Origin: Mesocentrotus franciscanus
Lineage: Eukaryota; Echinodermata; Echinoidea; Camarodonta; Strongylocentrotidae
Reading direction: 5' to 3'
NCBI GenBank assembly: GCA_037976565.1
Contig: CP137675.1
Span: 24,623,331-24,687,330, forward strand
Length of the DNA stretch: 64,000 nt
The notes beneath the pieces were generated by a model. The model saw nothing but the letters and a program-made list of their open reading frames with translations, ran no database searches and had not been told where the DNA came from. Shown here piece by piece: positions 20,770 to 55,224 of the stretch. Position numbers and translations under genes: made by a program. The stretch's first letter is position 1; every line of letters begins with the position of its first letter.

Positions 20770-22815
20770 AATCTAATCATTGAGGATGGCAGATTGGTCG
20801 ACGTTGAAACAAAATAACAATTCACTTTCTCAGATTGGATGACTTAAAAGATTGTTGATTGATTTACCATCGGAAGTCTTTATTCAGAAGTCATGACTAA
20901 ACATGAGTAAAATTTCAAGGCATTTTTATTCTGTAATTACATACTACTGTTCACCGATCGACATGCGAGTAGGCCTTTTATCTAAAATCTATATCATACC
21001 GTCGTCCAGAATCTGCAAAAATGATGAAAAGTGCGTTGAACTCCCGAGGATGATGGAAGTGTGAAGTCAGTGGTATATAGCTTCACTGAGGTAAACGCAC
21101 TTTGTCTCAAGTGATGAACTTTTCGATTGCATTATCATTAGTTATTTTTTAAGTATTGCATTGTAACGAACCGTGCAACAAACTATTGGACAGGTTAATT
21201 ACAAATTTGAAATTTCCGATTAATTCGTTGTTCCCCTTTGTGTAATCATTATGAATTAGTTGTTTAAAATCGAAAATTTATATACATGTAGAATCAGGGT
21301 CTATTTAATTCACCCTTTAACGAGGAAATAGTTCGATTTCATCGAATTACAATTTCTGTGTTTATTTTGACGAAAAACTTAAATGTGGTGAAATTATGTT
21401 CGACTAAACAAGTCGAACTTTTTTATACAGGACAACGCAAGCCATCCTATGCCAAGCAAATAAAATTGGATGAAACGTGAATTCAGGAATATGTATCGAA
21501 TAAATCAAATCTTCACACAAAACCAAGTATCATACTTGATTATCATTTTTATAAATATATCCCACCCAAGTTTTAGCAGCTTCAAGTGATTTGTTTCTTT
21601 AATAATGAAACATAAAACTTCCCTTCCAGTAAGAATTATATAATAGCTGTTGAATCCTCTATCCTTGTCACTCTTAGCCAGCCATCTATGGATATTATAT
21701 TAAGGGATACAAAGAAATCGCTTAATGAAGAGTTGTATCAAATATTTCTTGACATCATGTTCAATTTGTAAAAGAAGACGGTCAAATGTATCAAATGCCT
21801 ATCATGGACATGCAAGTACCAATTTTAAATTTGCAAGATCAATGTCACTTTGATATTAAGTTATGACCCACAAAGACATTCGTTGGGTTAATAAATTACT
21901 TTAAAAAAGAACTCGCTTGTCTGAAAACTACCGCTTTAAGAATTAACTTTGTTTTCTAACTTGTGTAGATTACGAAAGGAATGTATTCAATATGTGAGAT
22001 AGATGGTTATGACGTATAAATCTGTTTCCTATACTTTTGATATTCATCGAGAAATTAAATAGTACTGGTCCTAAGAAATATATATTGATTGATCACTTGT
22101 ATTTGTTTACCATTCTGTGTTGTAAGTTTAAATCATTCGTGTGTTTTTTGTCTTCTTTATTTAAATGCGTGTGTACCGTTATTGTGATTTTTGTCAATCG
22201 ATTAATTCTCCTTTAAAACCCATTTCCTTGTATCATGTTCCAAGCAAAATCAACCGCCACATCAATTAAATAAATTAACAACCGACACAATAATGTCACA
22301 TTTACGAAATTATGAGGCCTATGAATTTGAATTTGAGCGAGTTTAGAAAAGAAATATCTGTCTTTTTATGAAACTATGTTTACAATACTTTCTATTAGTA
22401 ACTCTTTTTTGTAAAAAAATATTGATGAAAATTGCTTGAAATTTTTGGATAATTCAAAATAATGTAATTTTATCTTTCCTTAATCATGCGCATTTGATTG
22501 GATTAATCATTACAGTTTAGTCTTTGGACTGAACTGCGAGAATAATGCATCAATATTATTGTGCATGATAGCACCAATGGAACTGTGATGAAACTATGAA
22601 CTGTATAAGAAGTTAGTTGGGCGATGATTCTGCTTATGCATGAAGTAATGATAATCGTAATTTGAATATCTTTATAAAATTTTTGAGAGAATACAAGTCA
22701 GATGGAAAACAATAAAATAATTGAGGGTTAAAGAACAAAATGAAGTTCGAGGTTGCAAATGGTTGATAATATTGATTGGAGAAGACTGTGGCAATCTATT
22801 CCCGTCGAGATAATG
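20770..22815. other. Intergenic, no recognised feature
   Basis: AT-rich unique-looking sequence. No coding exon, RNA gene or repeat boundary was seen on either strand. Confidence 0.5.
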
Positions 22816-22819
22816 GTAC

Positions 22820-23287
22820 ACGATGATAATGACAACGATGATGACGATGAATACGACGAATGTGATGACAATGATGATGATGATAGATGACAATAATGAC
22901 GATGACAATGACGATGACGATGACGATGATAACGATGATAATAATAATAATAATTATATTTCTGCTTATAATAGCGCTTTATACATCGGCAATGTCCGAG
23001 TTTCTATAATGCGCTTTACAGATATGTTATTACCCCGGTCATCGGATTTTGCCGCTTGCCCGCAAATAATGTATGCACTTTCTCCACTCCCTGGGGAGCA
23101 TTCCAGCAAGAGCTACTAGGCTCAAATTGCTAAGCATACTACACTGGCTTTCGCATCCTACCGGGTACCCATTTAACATGATAATGATGATGATGAAGAT
23201 GATGATGGTGCTGATGACAATGATTATAATGCAAATGACGATAACGACATTAATGGTAATAATGTTAATAACGATGTTATCTATATT

Positions 23288-23329
<42 letters not shown>

Positions 23330-23355
23330 GTGATAATGATGACGATGACGACTAG
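22820..23355 (-). repeat. GAT-repeat tracts enclosing a SINE copy
   Basis: GAT/GAC triplets at 22820-22940 and 23180-23350 flank a minus-strand SINE body at about 22940-23180. The body matches the 11893-12265 reference (gcgctttacagatatg, ccactccctggggagcattc, tcctaccgggtacccattta). The tRNA-like head is missing, so the copy is 5' truncated. Confidence 0.8.
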
Positions 23356-26185
23356 GATTACGGTAAAATAAACCAATTACGTTGAATTTCATACAAGGGA
23401 ACGCAATGTTTTTCAAAGAAAATTTTATTGATATTTTGTACATAATCGTCAAAACAAGTCTTTACAAAATACACAATCATGAGTTAAACAAACCGTGAAA
23501 ATGCCTCAGACCTTTCATGTCAAACCAACCTTTCCATGTTCATAAATTCTTACATTAGTAAGAACTTTTTACATTTTCACACACCATTAGGTTTCCAATG
23601 GATATTCCTGAAATAAGTCAAATGTTAAGGCGTACCAAGTGAAATGATTTGGAACAGATCTTTAAGATAATGCCATATTAGAGACATGTATATCTGATTC
23701 TGTGATGGCGTACCAAATATACTCAAATTTAAAAGAAAATAAACGGTTTCGTGGAATGTGAAATTCGCAATTTCATGAAATTGTACTTTCAAATGAAATC
23801 AGGATGAAATATAAATATATCTTCCAATGTTATAAGCTGGACACATTTCATCTCATGAAGAAAATACGAAAGAGGGCATGGGATATCTTGACTTTAAAAA
23901 AAAAAGACTTCAAAATGTGTCAACAAATATTTCTCGTGCACATTACACCGAATAACATAAAATCGTCTCCTATTAAAAATTTGTTGCCATGGTGACAATA
24001 AATTTGCACAATACCATCGATACAGACGATCAACTTGCGAATGATAGAGCGATGGGTGACACGTTTCTACTCGTACACTACATTGCTTATTTAAACAGCA
24101 ATGCTGAACCGAAAAACACACGTTAAAATACTTGATAAAAAACATACTGTAAGGATACGTGTAGCACAAAGTGTGATAATGCTGAAGTAGTTTATATAAG
24201 CACAGTTATTCTTGCCATACACTGACAAAAGAAAATGTACCATTCCATCGGGTTGGGAAATTCCTTTGTGATGAAATAAAGGTAACGTGTTTCTGCTTTA
24301 ATAATACATTCTTCTTTAATACTACATTGCTTTAAGCAGCTATACTTGATCAAATATTTGTAAAATATTTAAAGAATTGTTGAATACGTTAAGCACAAAA
24401 ACGCTGAATTGTTATTATTTGTTGAATATTCGCAACTGCAATATTCTCAGCTGTTGAGCGACATTGAACGAAGGACTAGGGCTCATTGTGACGTCATCAA
24501 AGATAGATTTCTTCTAAAGATATTAAGCTAAGAGTTCCACATCCATGTATTCACCATGCCTGCTCGCATCAACACGTGTTGTATTTGAGTATTAAATTTC
24601 AAAGATAAATCATAATTTTAATGAGTAAAAATTCATTAACATCAGCAATGAAATAGACTTAGCATCGCCATTTAGCTTCCGTTGGCGTGAGTCATTTTGA
24701 TAAGAGTCAAAGAACGAGTAAAAATCAAGTCTTCTCATTTCTAAAAGTGTAATCAATTTATTTCTAGAGGTAAACTATATGCATATGTTCATGTGCTTTA
24801 GATCAACACGGTAAAATGTTTTTTTTTTAATCCACTGTATACCTATAATTTTTCATACTTTAACCTACATTTGCTTCATGCTTAAACATAAAGTAAACTA
24901 TAGGACTTATCTCACCCAAATTGATGTATTTCAAACACCATCACATTACAGAAAACAAAGAGATAGGGTCTATATATGCTAAACACCAACACAAATAAAT
25001 AAGATGACTTGTAAAACGGTACAAAATTCTACTCTGCCTTGTTTTTATTAAACCTAAATGTAATGAGATCAATTTTTGTAATAAAATGGTACTTCTTTGA
25101 AAAAAGAACGATTGAAAGGAATTAAAAGTATATCTGTTAAATATGTTTTAAAGTGGTGAAGAAAAAAATGTAATTTTCTTCAAATGCCCAAATTCTTACA
25201 CATTTCACCGCTGTGCTGAATTTACATATGACGAGGAAATAAATAAATAGGAATTAGTAAATAAATCTACATCATTAATCTACTCGAAGACATTGTATCA
25301 CTTCGAGTCTCGTCTTATCAAAAGTCATCAGTTATATACACAAAGATTATTGTCTCTTCGCTGGTTTCATGACTTCCCAAACTACTACCACTTTCAACTC
25401 CGACACAAATGTGGCAAATGTTTCAGAAACAGAACCAGGTCTGAGTGTTAAGGTATAGAAAATGGAAGTCAGTCATACACCAAATGAAGAGTGTTACTTA
25501 CAATACAGTGAAATAAAAGGAACAGTATATATGCAAGTATTATTTGTAGTAAATAAGCAATGAAAATACAGTCTCTATCTGTAAATTGGTAGCCCGAAAC
25601 TTAATACTGCGTTTACTTATTTCAGATTATTCTTGTCTTTAACTGGCGGCCATTTTTCTTTTGGTTACGCCAAGATATAGGGGCGGATAACAGATTGATA
25701 GAGAGGGGGATGATGGACGGATAGTGCGCTATCCCGACAGAATCGACTCTTCCCCAAATATGTGATTTTGGTAAACCCGCCAGCCCTCCAGATTTGCTGA
25801 GCTGAGGAGGGGTGGAATCATTTCCTTTTCCTACAGAAAAGAGAAATAAACTCCAAAAGCATCAATTAGAAAAGAACCATCGCCTTTCCCCATCTGAAAT
25901 TATCAATAGGCCTACTGTTAGTAAGAAACATTTTATCCGAGTATACCATTCCAAGAAGATACATCAAGTCTACGTTTTAAAGATCATGTCAGAAGGATAC
26001 TTCCGTTGACTTAGTTGTTATGCTTTGAGATCGCGATAAGTACTGTTTGATAAATAATATAAGCTAAATACGATGTTATCTTATTAAATATACATCATCA
26101 AGAATTGCACGTTAATATCATTTAGTGGTATGTGCTCAGAAAATAGTTAAAACATCTGATATCTGCAATGCAGTCCATGTTAGTA
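23356..26185. other. Intergenic, downstream of the sulfotransferase
   Basis: AT-rich. It presumably includes the 3' untranslated region of the sulfotransferase transcript at its right end. No other exon or repeat is recognised. Confidence 0.45.
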
Positions 26186-27439
26186 TCAATGTTTGTCAGA
26201 TATGCGGACTACTTTGTCTAGGACGATCCTCTGCTCGTACAACTTCCTGTAGAATGGCATCGTAAATTCTACGGCATGGCGGACATCGGAATGCAACCCT
26301 GATAGATCGGGTTCGTCTACTTTAAATGGGTCCTCACGAATGGCTGTACCGACTCCTGGGTCGGCCTCCACTGTCATAGCTGCGCCATTTTGTTTCACAG
26401 AGGTGTCAATGGCGATTCCTTCAGTGCCAAGACCTGTTTCAGAACCATTGGGTATGTCTTTGACTGTTTGTCCTTGTCCATTCTCAGTAGCTTCCTCTGC
26501 AGGTCTTGCAGCATCCGCTGACATGTTCTTGCTGGACTTCTTAGATTTGTCCTCGCTAGACACTTTGTTCTTTCTTCGGCCACCTCTCAAAAACCCAGTG
26601 CTGTTCAGGGCGTTTTTGTAGCACCCGACCATCCAGTTGGCTACATGAAAGAACCTGGGACCTTCCCAGGGGAGATCCTTCAGTGATGCCTTCTCCCACT
26701 TGAGGATATCGGGGTTGAACGGGAGTCCGATTGTCTCACAATACTTTCTGATCATGCCTTCAGGATCGTCAATGATATCATCAGCGTCCATGATAATTGG
26801 GACGGGATGGTCAGGATGATCTCGAAGGTATGCATAAAGCTCCCACATGTCCTCGAAGAAATAGCCATCGGTTGCGAAGCACCTCTTGATCTGCGCTCCA
26901 AAGCTTAGTGTCCTTATGAGGAATGACGAACACAAGGTGGCTCGAAGAGACTTAAAAACCTTCACAGGATGTCGAATCAGAAAAGTGTGTTGATAGCCCT
27001 TTGGGAGTACCTCTGGTCGTCTGTATAGCTCTAACGGAAAGTCCTTGGCAAAGACAAAGTCGTACGTCGAGTAATCGGCTTCGAACCTTTCCTTGCAATG
27101 TTTGTAGGAGTGTGTGGGTGCGAGCTTGGGCCACCAACGCATCTTACGGTTCGGTCCCAGAAGGAAAGCGGCGGCGTACATCTCATTGAGGATCTTCGTG
27201 TTCGGGATCATCGTCATGCATCGCTCGAAAGCGGTCGACATCGATCGGGGTGCCGTCCACAGAACAACACGTATCATCTCCTTTTGTTTCTCTTGGACGA
27301 TGTCGGTAGCTTTCTCAGCTTCCCCCTCGCCCGCGTTAGTGTCCGCATCGGATTCATGTTTTACTGCATCGAATACAGCTTCGTTTTCCGTTCTCACGCT
27401 GTCGCTTGCAGTTTCAATCTCAGTGTATGAATTCGTCAT
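26186..27439 (-). CDS. Single-exon sulfotransferase-fold protein, 417 aa
   Basis: Predicted to transfer sulfate from PAPS to an unknown acceptor, probably in the cytosol because no signal peptide or membrane segment is visible. A 5'-phosphosulfate-binding P-loop lies at residues 61-70 (WTAPRSMSTA) after VVL. A 3'-phosphate-binding region lies at about 153-165 (FLIRHPVKVFKSL). The catalytic-domain fold continues through PIIMDADDIIDDPEG and WEGPRFFHVANWM to about residue 285. Residues 288-370 are a charged, low-complexity insert; the C-terminus is again ordered (VEFTMPFYRKLYEQRI). I chose ATG 27439 over the in-frame upstream ATG at 27556, because the 39-residue extension is not needed for the domain and the following N-terminus is acidic like many of these proteins. 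There is no intron, unlike its neighbours, so a retrocopy origin is possible. The substrate cannot be told. Confidence 0.78.
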   Translation of the reverse strand: MTNSYTEIETASDSVRTENEAVFDAVKHESDADTNAGEGEAEKATDIVQEKQKEMIRVVLWTAPRSMSTAFERCMTMIPNTKILNEMYAAAFLLGPNRKMRWWPKLAPTHSYKHCKERFEADYSTYDFVFAKDFPLELYRRPEVLPKGYQHTFLIRHPVKVFKSLRATLCSSFLIRTLSFGAQIKRCFATDGYFFEDMWELYAYLRDHPDHPVPIIMDADDIIDDPEGMIRKYCETIGLPFNPDILKWEKASLKDLPWEGPRFFHVANWMVGCYKNALNSTGFLRGGRRKNKVSSEDKSKKSSKNMSADAARPAEEATENGQGQTVKDIPNGSETGLGTEGIAIDTSVKQNGAAMTVEADPGVGTAIREDPFKVDEPDLSGLHSDVRHAVEFTMPFYRKLYEQRIVLDKVVRISDKH

Positions 27440-30155
27440 GATGGAAAGTACACACAACTTCTTCGACGCGATCAGAAGTTGACTATAATCACAGCTGTTT
27501 TCTGACAAGATAATATCGGACGAGCAAGTCGAAATCAGAAATTGGCAATCAACCACTAGTGTAGGCGTCGAAGAGTCCTCGGGAATTAATGATCATTTAA
27601 TGCAGATGAGGTTGTGTTATCAAAAAGCGATATCGCCGGGGTGTTTTTATAGAGAATATCATCCATCAAACAGAAACATTATAATTGATGTTTAATATAC
27701 GGCTTCAGAATTCTAGCCAGAAGACTTCCTCCGTCGTGTGCATCGAGCGCTGCAATGGCGATACGCCTCCCGTTGCCCTAACTGTTATACAGACTGGTTA
27801 GCATTTTATCTCAAGGTCTTGCTGATTTTTATCTCTTCTTCCCCCAAAGACAATAGGAATTAAGCATCTTAACAAGTTATTCATTAATCGGCTCTCACCT
27901 CGTTTTAGGTACTGGTTGGTTGTGTTTTAAACCCCTAGTGGACGATTCGTTCTATATCGACTCCGTCGCCATGTGTCTTATCATCCGGTTAGAGTATGTG
28001 TACATAAGGGGAGGGCGATATGCGATACAGAAATAGAGCAAGTTTGGTACTTGGTCAAAGTGCATTGTGGTTGAAATCGCATGCACAGCTTACTGGAGGG
28101 AGGCAAGTCGCAGGAAATGATAACAATCATAACAATTTTTTTAATGAAGCATTATTTTCAGTCAGACGTTGTTCAAATTCTCTATTCGTTCTCTGTTTGC
28201 CCTAAAATACCTTCGTTATAATATAGTATCACTGCCTTGGTTAGGATTATTATACAGCGATACCATTTAATCCGTTGCCTAAGGAAACTTGGCGGTCCCT
28301 GTATTTTAAGCCTATGGAACTTTCACAACGAAGTAGTCAACGGGCTGTTGTCTTTGAATTAATTAATGTCTTTTTTTTTTCCTTTTTTTTTTAGAAGAAT
28401 GGGATATAAGATAATCATTTCAAATTATCACTGCTTATGGATTTGTTAAAAGAAAGTAGCTAGTAAAAGAATTATTCCTGACCAAAATAAACGATATAAT
28501 TTCATGAAGAATATGTGGTTGTCCTATTTTCGACCTGTCTCCCTTCGTCTCACTCGACTTTAAATATCGTCATGTTCATCAAATTCCAATCAAATAGTTC
28601 TCATTCTTACTCATTCTTCTTATATCTCCTTCGTTTCCTTTAATTTTGAGCCCCACAGTTCTCCTTTTCTTCTTCTCATTTACTTTTTTTTCTTCCTCAT
28701 AGATATTGGAGAAGTAAAGCTGCTCAACAATATTCCCCATCCCAATAATCTGTGGTTAGGCCTACTCCAAGGATGACGAAATGTATTGTGCAATTACCAC
28801 TATCTTAAAATCTAGTTTGGAGCGAAGTACATTTTGCCAAAATCTATTTCGGACAAATTACTGCATCTAGGGGAAGGAATCCTGCTCAACCTTCATGAAT
28901 ATATATTTCAGAATGACACCATCAGTCCATCACGAGAAACAAAAAGTGGAAAATTTCATCTATTCTCATCTGAATATGCATACATATCAGAGTGTAAAAG
29001 AATGTATTTGTTCATTTATATTGTTTTTAGAATTATTAGATACAAATTTATCTTTAACGTGCAATTGATGTTTCACGATTACGTTCGATGTCCAGTTAAA
29101 TTTGGATGAATTAGTGCATGAACCGATGCAAAAATAATTACATGTATATGTGTTTTCAGATGCACTTCTTTCGTTTGTGCAAGACATGTTCTTCAATGTT
29201 TTCGAGCCCAAAATTAATCAATTTCAATTGTGCGTTGCATTTGATTCCATTTACGTATCACGATCGCAGTATATGTACATGCGCAAGAGGACAGGGAGGG
29301 GGGCAAGACTCCATTCAGTGGTTCTAAGATGTTTTCTGAAGCGTTATATGTGTCCAAAATCTCTGACAATCAAGCCCCCCTCCGAATGTTTTATATATAA
29401 AGAAACGAGGTTGTCTCTTTAAGGGTGTCATTTTTGTCAAGTCTTAGGGGCTCTCTGACCCCCACCCCTCATCCCTGTAACACCAACCGCCCGTATAAGA
29501 GGATAGTCATATTTGCGCATTTCATTAGTTGTTACGTAATGTACGTAATGTTATTCTTGTTAAATGGCAACCGTCGTACATACGTACTATGTAGAGTTGT
29601 GATGTCTATCATGACATCATCAGTCAAGTCAGGCTCTACTGTAGTTGTTTTTGCCATTACAAGAATAATTTTGGCGATTATACGGTTACCTTGTCAATCG
29701 CAATATGCCAAGTTATCTTTGAATTTACAACGTTGGTGGTTAAATTGAATAAAATACCTAGAACTGTAGATTGAAAATTATTTAATATTACAATATTGTT
29801 AAGAATGAAAGGATTATGCCACCTGTATATCTGAATTGCATTGAGACGCTTCATTATATTAACAAGCCATGGCACGCATTTCGATAGCTGATACTTCTTC
29901 TGTTTTATCAACAACAAAAAAAATCACAAACGCATAGCATAACAATCATAACAAAACACATCGCATAATATATAAAATCAGAAGAGAAAGTCAAAACACT
30001 GTAACCTAATGAACTTCAGCGTAACGCAACCAACAAAAGAAAAGTAAATAACAAATATTAATTATTGAATAATAATCATGAGATTATAGCATAAAAATTA
30101 TGAATGCAGGCCGTTTAAAGTTCAAGTGTATTTCAAAGTTATATTGTGTATCCTA
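27440..30155. other. Upstream of sulfotransferase, gene-poor
   Basis: No coding exon, SINE or TIR element is recognised. Short frames at 28834-29422 have no motif. The promoter of the sulfotransferase should lie at its left end, but no element could be assigned. Confidence 0.4.
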
Positions 30156-30160
30156 TAAAA

Positions 30161-30310
30161 TGTAGGTTATCAATTATTTAAACTATAGCAATATGATAAT
30201 ATGTTGGACAAAAATAATCAAAAAAGGCCGTGAAATGTAGGTTATCAATTATGTTAACTATAGTTATATGATAATTTGTTGAAAACAGATAGTCAAGAAG
30301 GGCCGTGAAC
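30161..30310. repeat. Two-unit 75-bp tandem duplication
   Basis: tgtaggttatcaattat at 30161 recurs at 30236. Both units end in aaggccgtgaa. About 85 percent identical by eye. Confidence 0.85.
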
Positions 30311-32093
30311 TTAAAGAGTATAATTCAAGTATGGCAGTTCTGCTTTTTAAAAAAGAAGAGTAAACTCATGGTAACAGGGCTGTGGCATATCATTTCATCG
30401 TACCTAAGAAGTAGTCGATTTAATACCAAATATTTAAATTATGCATAAATTGCAAATGAAAATTCGTTTGTAAATTCATTGAGAGGAAATATTAATATAA
30501 TATTGAAGTGGACTTAAAGTGGTTTATAGACGAATAAAGGGTAGGGAAAGATGAAAAGGAAAATGAAGATTTTTAGTGGACAAAAAGTAGATTTGAGTGA
30601 CGTACCTAATTCAAAAGACCTTGTCCTTCTCTACAACTAATGATGTAGTGAGTAAACATGTGGGATGGTAAACGATTGAAAATATGGATTGATAATTCAT
30701 TAGATTTATGTAACGAACACAAGGAATATCAAAAACTGGAATACAATTTATAAACTATAATGAAACGGGATAGAGAGAATTAGAAAAGGATGAACAAATA
30801 TCAAAAGCGATCCTTGGGGCCATCCAAATATCAACGTCGATAAGTTTATGAGTAATTGTGGGGGTATCACCTCTTCTTTATCTATCCTGGTTAATAATTA
30901 CAGAAATTAATTTCTAACCATGAACATCGTGCCTGGCCCGTTAATTAGGCCAACGAACTTTTGATTAATGCAGTTGCAGATATGGGTGATATGTCACGTT
31001 GCTTGATTTTAAAGGAACTTGGTCTATACTTAGATAAATTGTAATGTATATGTTTTACATATTACGCAGATTATACGATTGTTAGAATGAAATTTTATGC
31101 ACTGAAAAAAGTTCGTTGACTAGACAACATGGCCCGTATTCTATTAACGCTGGGTTTAGAATTTTGTCTAGAATCGGGTGAAACAAAGGAAGTTAGTCTG
31201 AATTCTTCAAATTTTCCTTTTGTTAAACGTGATCTTAGACCCATGCATGGTCCGGTTTATAATTATTTGAATAAGCAAAACATGGACCAACTCCGGTAAC
31301 AGTGACAAATTTGAGATTGGCTATGATTAAATAGTAGCTTTTTTTCATCTCATTTCGGTGAACTTTCTTCAAATCTTTTAATGGTAAATTTGAATGAGTG
31401 CCATTACATTCATTCATTCGTTTCAAATGCACTATATTTTTATTCGTTGCTAACCCAAAATGCACATTGGACTGAAAAAACAACAACTGAAAAAACAACA
31501 ACATTCAATGACATCATAATTATATTAGATTACGGTATACACATAAATATAGAATCTATGCCATATTTCGATATAGATTAATACGTGAATGCTTTCCAAT
31601 GTGACTCGCGGTTTTAAATTTCTTTGTGCGATTTAATTGTACTTTTTGGCTTTTGTCGAATGATATCTAAAATTCATGTCAAGCAACCAATGACAACAAA
31701 TAAAATTGAATCGAGCATACAAAATATTTTATTCAAATTAACATTAAAAGAAATTAAAATCCACATTATTCATTGTGATCTGTCTTTTTCTCCCTTCTCG
31801 TCGCACACTGTCCCTCTCTATTGATCTGTCTCCCCCGCCCCCTTTCTCTCTCTCTCCCTCCCCCTCTCTCTGTCTCTCTCAGGAGAAACATACTTGTACA
31901 ATGTATATACACAACCTTGGTTCACCAAACAAAACCCAATAAAAAGTAGGTATTTCTTTTTTTGTTGGCCAAATTAAAGATGAAACGGAGTGTACAAAAT
32001 ATCTTATATATTAAAGCTTTGATATCTGTAACTACGTTTTCACTAGGAAGGTATTTCATGTATCTCCTCTTGGTACTTCTACAGGTAAAACAA
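30311..32093. other. Gene-poor stretch
   Basis: No supported gene. atggcccgtattctattaa near 31130 resembles one end of the 8983-type TIR element, but no partner end was found. Confidence 0.35.
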
Positions 32094-32248
32094 CCTGGGG
32101 CCCATTTCATAAAACTTGTTATCTATAACAAATGCTAAATTTCTATGACAAATTTGCTCTCAGCCAATCAGATGCCATGATTTCAGTAGCTTATAACAGT
32201 AGCTTGTAACTTGTTATTGATATCAAGTTTTATGAAACAGGGCCCTGG
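32094..32248. mobile_element. 155-bp MITE, CATTTCATAAAACTTG ends
   Basis: Left cctggggcccatttcataaa and right tttatgaaacagggccctgg are near-perfect inverted repeats of about 25 bp. No coding capacity. Confidence 0.75.
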
Positions 32249-33759
32249 ACTCCTCCCCCTACAACACCATCCTCACAAACACATTAAAACACAAGTAAAT
32301 GTTTACATATAAAACGGACCTGTGGCAATATTTGTAGCTTTTGTAAAATAAAGTTTTATTCACGGAAAACGCATAATTGTCCAACAGTTTGTATCACCAA
32401 AAGCAAAACCCCAAAAGAAAACATTCAGCTAAATAGAATGAAGAAAAAAAAGAAACAAAAATTAAAAGGGTCATTGTTATACAATGAATACATAGCAAAG
32501 TTGGCACACATGCATCCGACTTATTCAGCCTCTTAGCATCTATAAAGAGTCTGATTGTAATGCTAATTTTTGGTAAAGTTCTCAACAGCGACGTTCTTAA
32601 ATTGAATATAATATAGTCTGCTGAGAGACAGAAAATCATTATTTCTATAAGTAAAATAATATGAGAAACCTTCACCTTCTTCATCAAATAGTATCTCATG
32701 ACATCACATGTCTTCACAATAGTTGGTCAAAAATAAACCATGTTTCAACTGGTATACATGTATCTAATACATTTAGTGAAATATAAAGATTTTTTTGAAG
32801 GAAATTTCAAATTCATGGTAAAGCAAATGACCAATGACACTCATGCAGTCTGATGCAGTCTCACTCATGAAAAAGAAAGAAATTTAATAAGCACATGATA
32901 TACATATATATTGCAATATTCTGTTTTTCATGATTTCATTTGCATTCAATTATATCTCCATTGATTTGATATTAAAGCATTTTAATGCAAGATTGTGTTA
33001 AAGAGACACATACAGCTGTTAGCTTCATGAAATGATCTATTATTATTATGGCCAATTCTTGCTTGAAATAAATAAACACCATATGAAAAAGGAGAATTCA
33101 TAATGCCATACACCATGTATTCTATGATAATTATTAGCCATATCAGCATGATACAGAGCTACATGTATTTTTTTTGGTATTTCTTTTAATTATTATTTTT
33201 TATTTATTTATTTTAAATATATTCAGCATCATGGTCATGTAACATTCATCTTCCCATAGGGTTGGTGAGATGTTTGTTCTGATATCTTTAGTAATTTTCC
33301 AAAACATGGAGAAAAAAAAAAAACCCTAACAGAATCAAAGGAAAAGCAAGATTCAGAGTCAAAATTTCACCATGCATACACATAATATCCAGCTGCAAGA
33401 GAAAAGAGGATTTACATGTAAGTCTGTATTTAAAGCCCCTATCAGGGATTTGCAAGCTCAACTTTACCTGTATCAGCAAGATGAGTTTATGAAAGTATTT
33501 GCAAGATTTCAGATCAAAAGAATGTGGTTTTCTCTCTATGAGGGAAAATTATTTCCTCCTGTTGCCTCTCATAAAGAATTGCCCAAATACAAGCAAAATC
33601 TTAGCAACAGCAATATGCTAGATGTATTTCGACCATTGTCTTTTATCATTCGAGCTACGAATGAAATCGGCAGCATGTACTGGGTGTAGGAAGTATCATG
33701 TAAGTGCGAGAGGCTGGATGGATTGTGACATGATTGATTGCAGCATCCATATTAGTCAG
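32249..33759 (-). other. 3' flank of ALDH7A1, likely includes its 3' UTR
   Basis: The ALDH7A1 stop is at 33760-33762 on the minus strand. The AT-rich sequence to the left holds several AATAAA-type signals on that strand, for example near 33196-33215. I cannot tell which is used. Confidence 0.4.
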
Positions 33760-54501
<20,742 letters not shown>

Positions 54502-55224
54502 ATTTCAGCGTAATTGATTGTGCGAATGTGAAATATATATCTCATCACACAAAAAGTCACAAGCGCCACATGCACGTAGGGTACAGATAATTTTAGAAGC
54601 GGTCGATCGAGCACGGCACTAGACTAGACTGTATATAGTCAAAGTAGCAGCTAGGCTGCTGGGCCTGGGATCCCGGGGGTGATTTTTTTTTAAATCAGAG
54701 GATGGGAAAATCACTATAGAGGCATATCGGCGCTTCTAATTAAAAAAGGGAGCACATTTTATTTAGAAGAAAAAAAGGAATTCTTTTTTATGCTGGAAAT
54801 TTGTTCGGGAGAGGGGACAAGCAATTAAGTGCCGCCCCCCATGCAGTTCCACCGCCCTTGGCCTTGTACATGAAGTCAACAAACTGGGAAGAAAATTGCA
54901 AAAAGGCTTTCCCACTCGAAAGGAAATAAAATGCTGTTCGCAAAAAAGGGGGATTTTTTACTGATAATAGGAGGGATCAAAATTAAGAGAAAATAGGTGT
55001 ATAACTTTTACATACTTTAATTGCTGTTGTTGTTGTTGTTGTTGAAATTGAAATTGAAATTAATTAATTATTGTCCAATCGGAAATTTGTTTTTCACTGG
55101 TAAAAGTTTACAAATCAATTTACAAAAAGAAGTGATAATCATTAATCAAAGACATTTAATTACAGTGATGGTAAATTACATTCATTGTTGTTGTTATTTA
55201 TTTTTTTCTTTATTTCTTCATTTC
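54502..55224. other. ALDH7A1 5' flank
   Basis: The promoter should lie here on the minus strand. No TATA box is obvious. At 55021-55070, GTT and GAAATT short repeats occur. Confidence 0.35.

Noticed and set aside
27440..27556. Upstream in-frame ATG of the sulfotransferase
   Set aside because: The extra 39 residues add no recognisable domain and the downstream ATG starts a typical acidic N-terminus; it cannot be excluded without transcript data.
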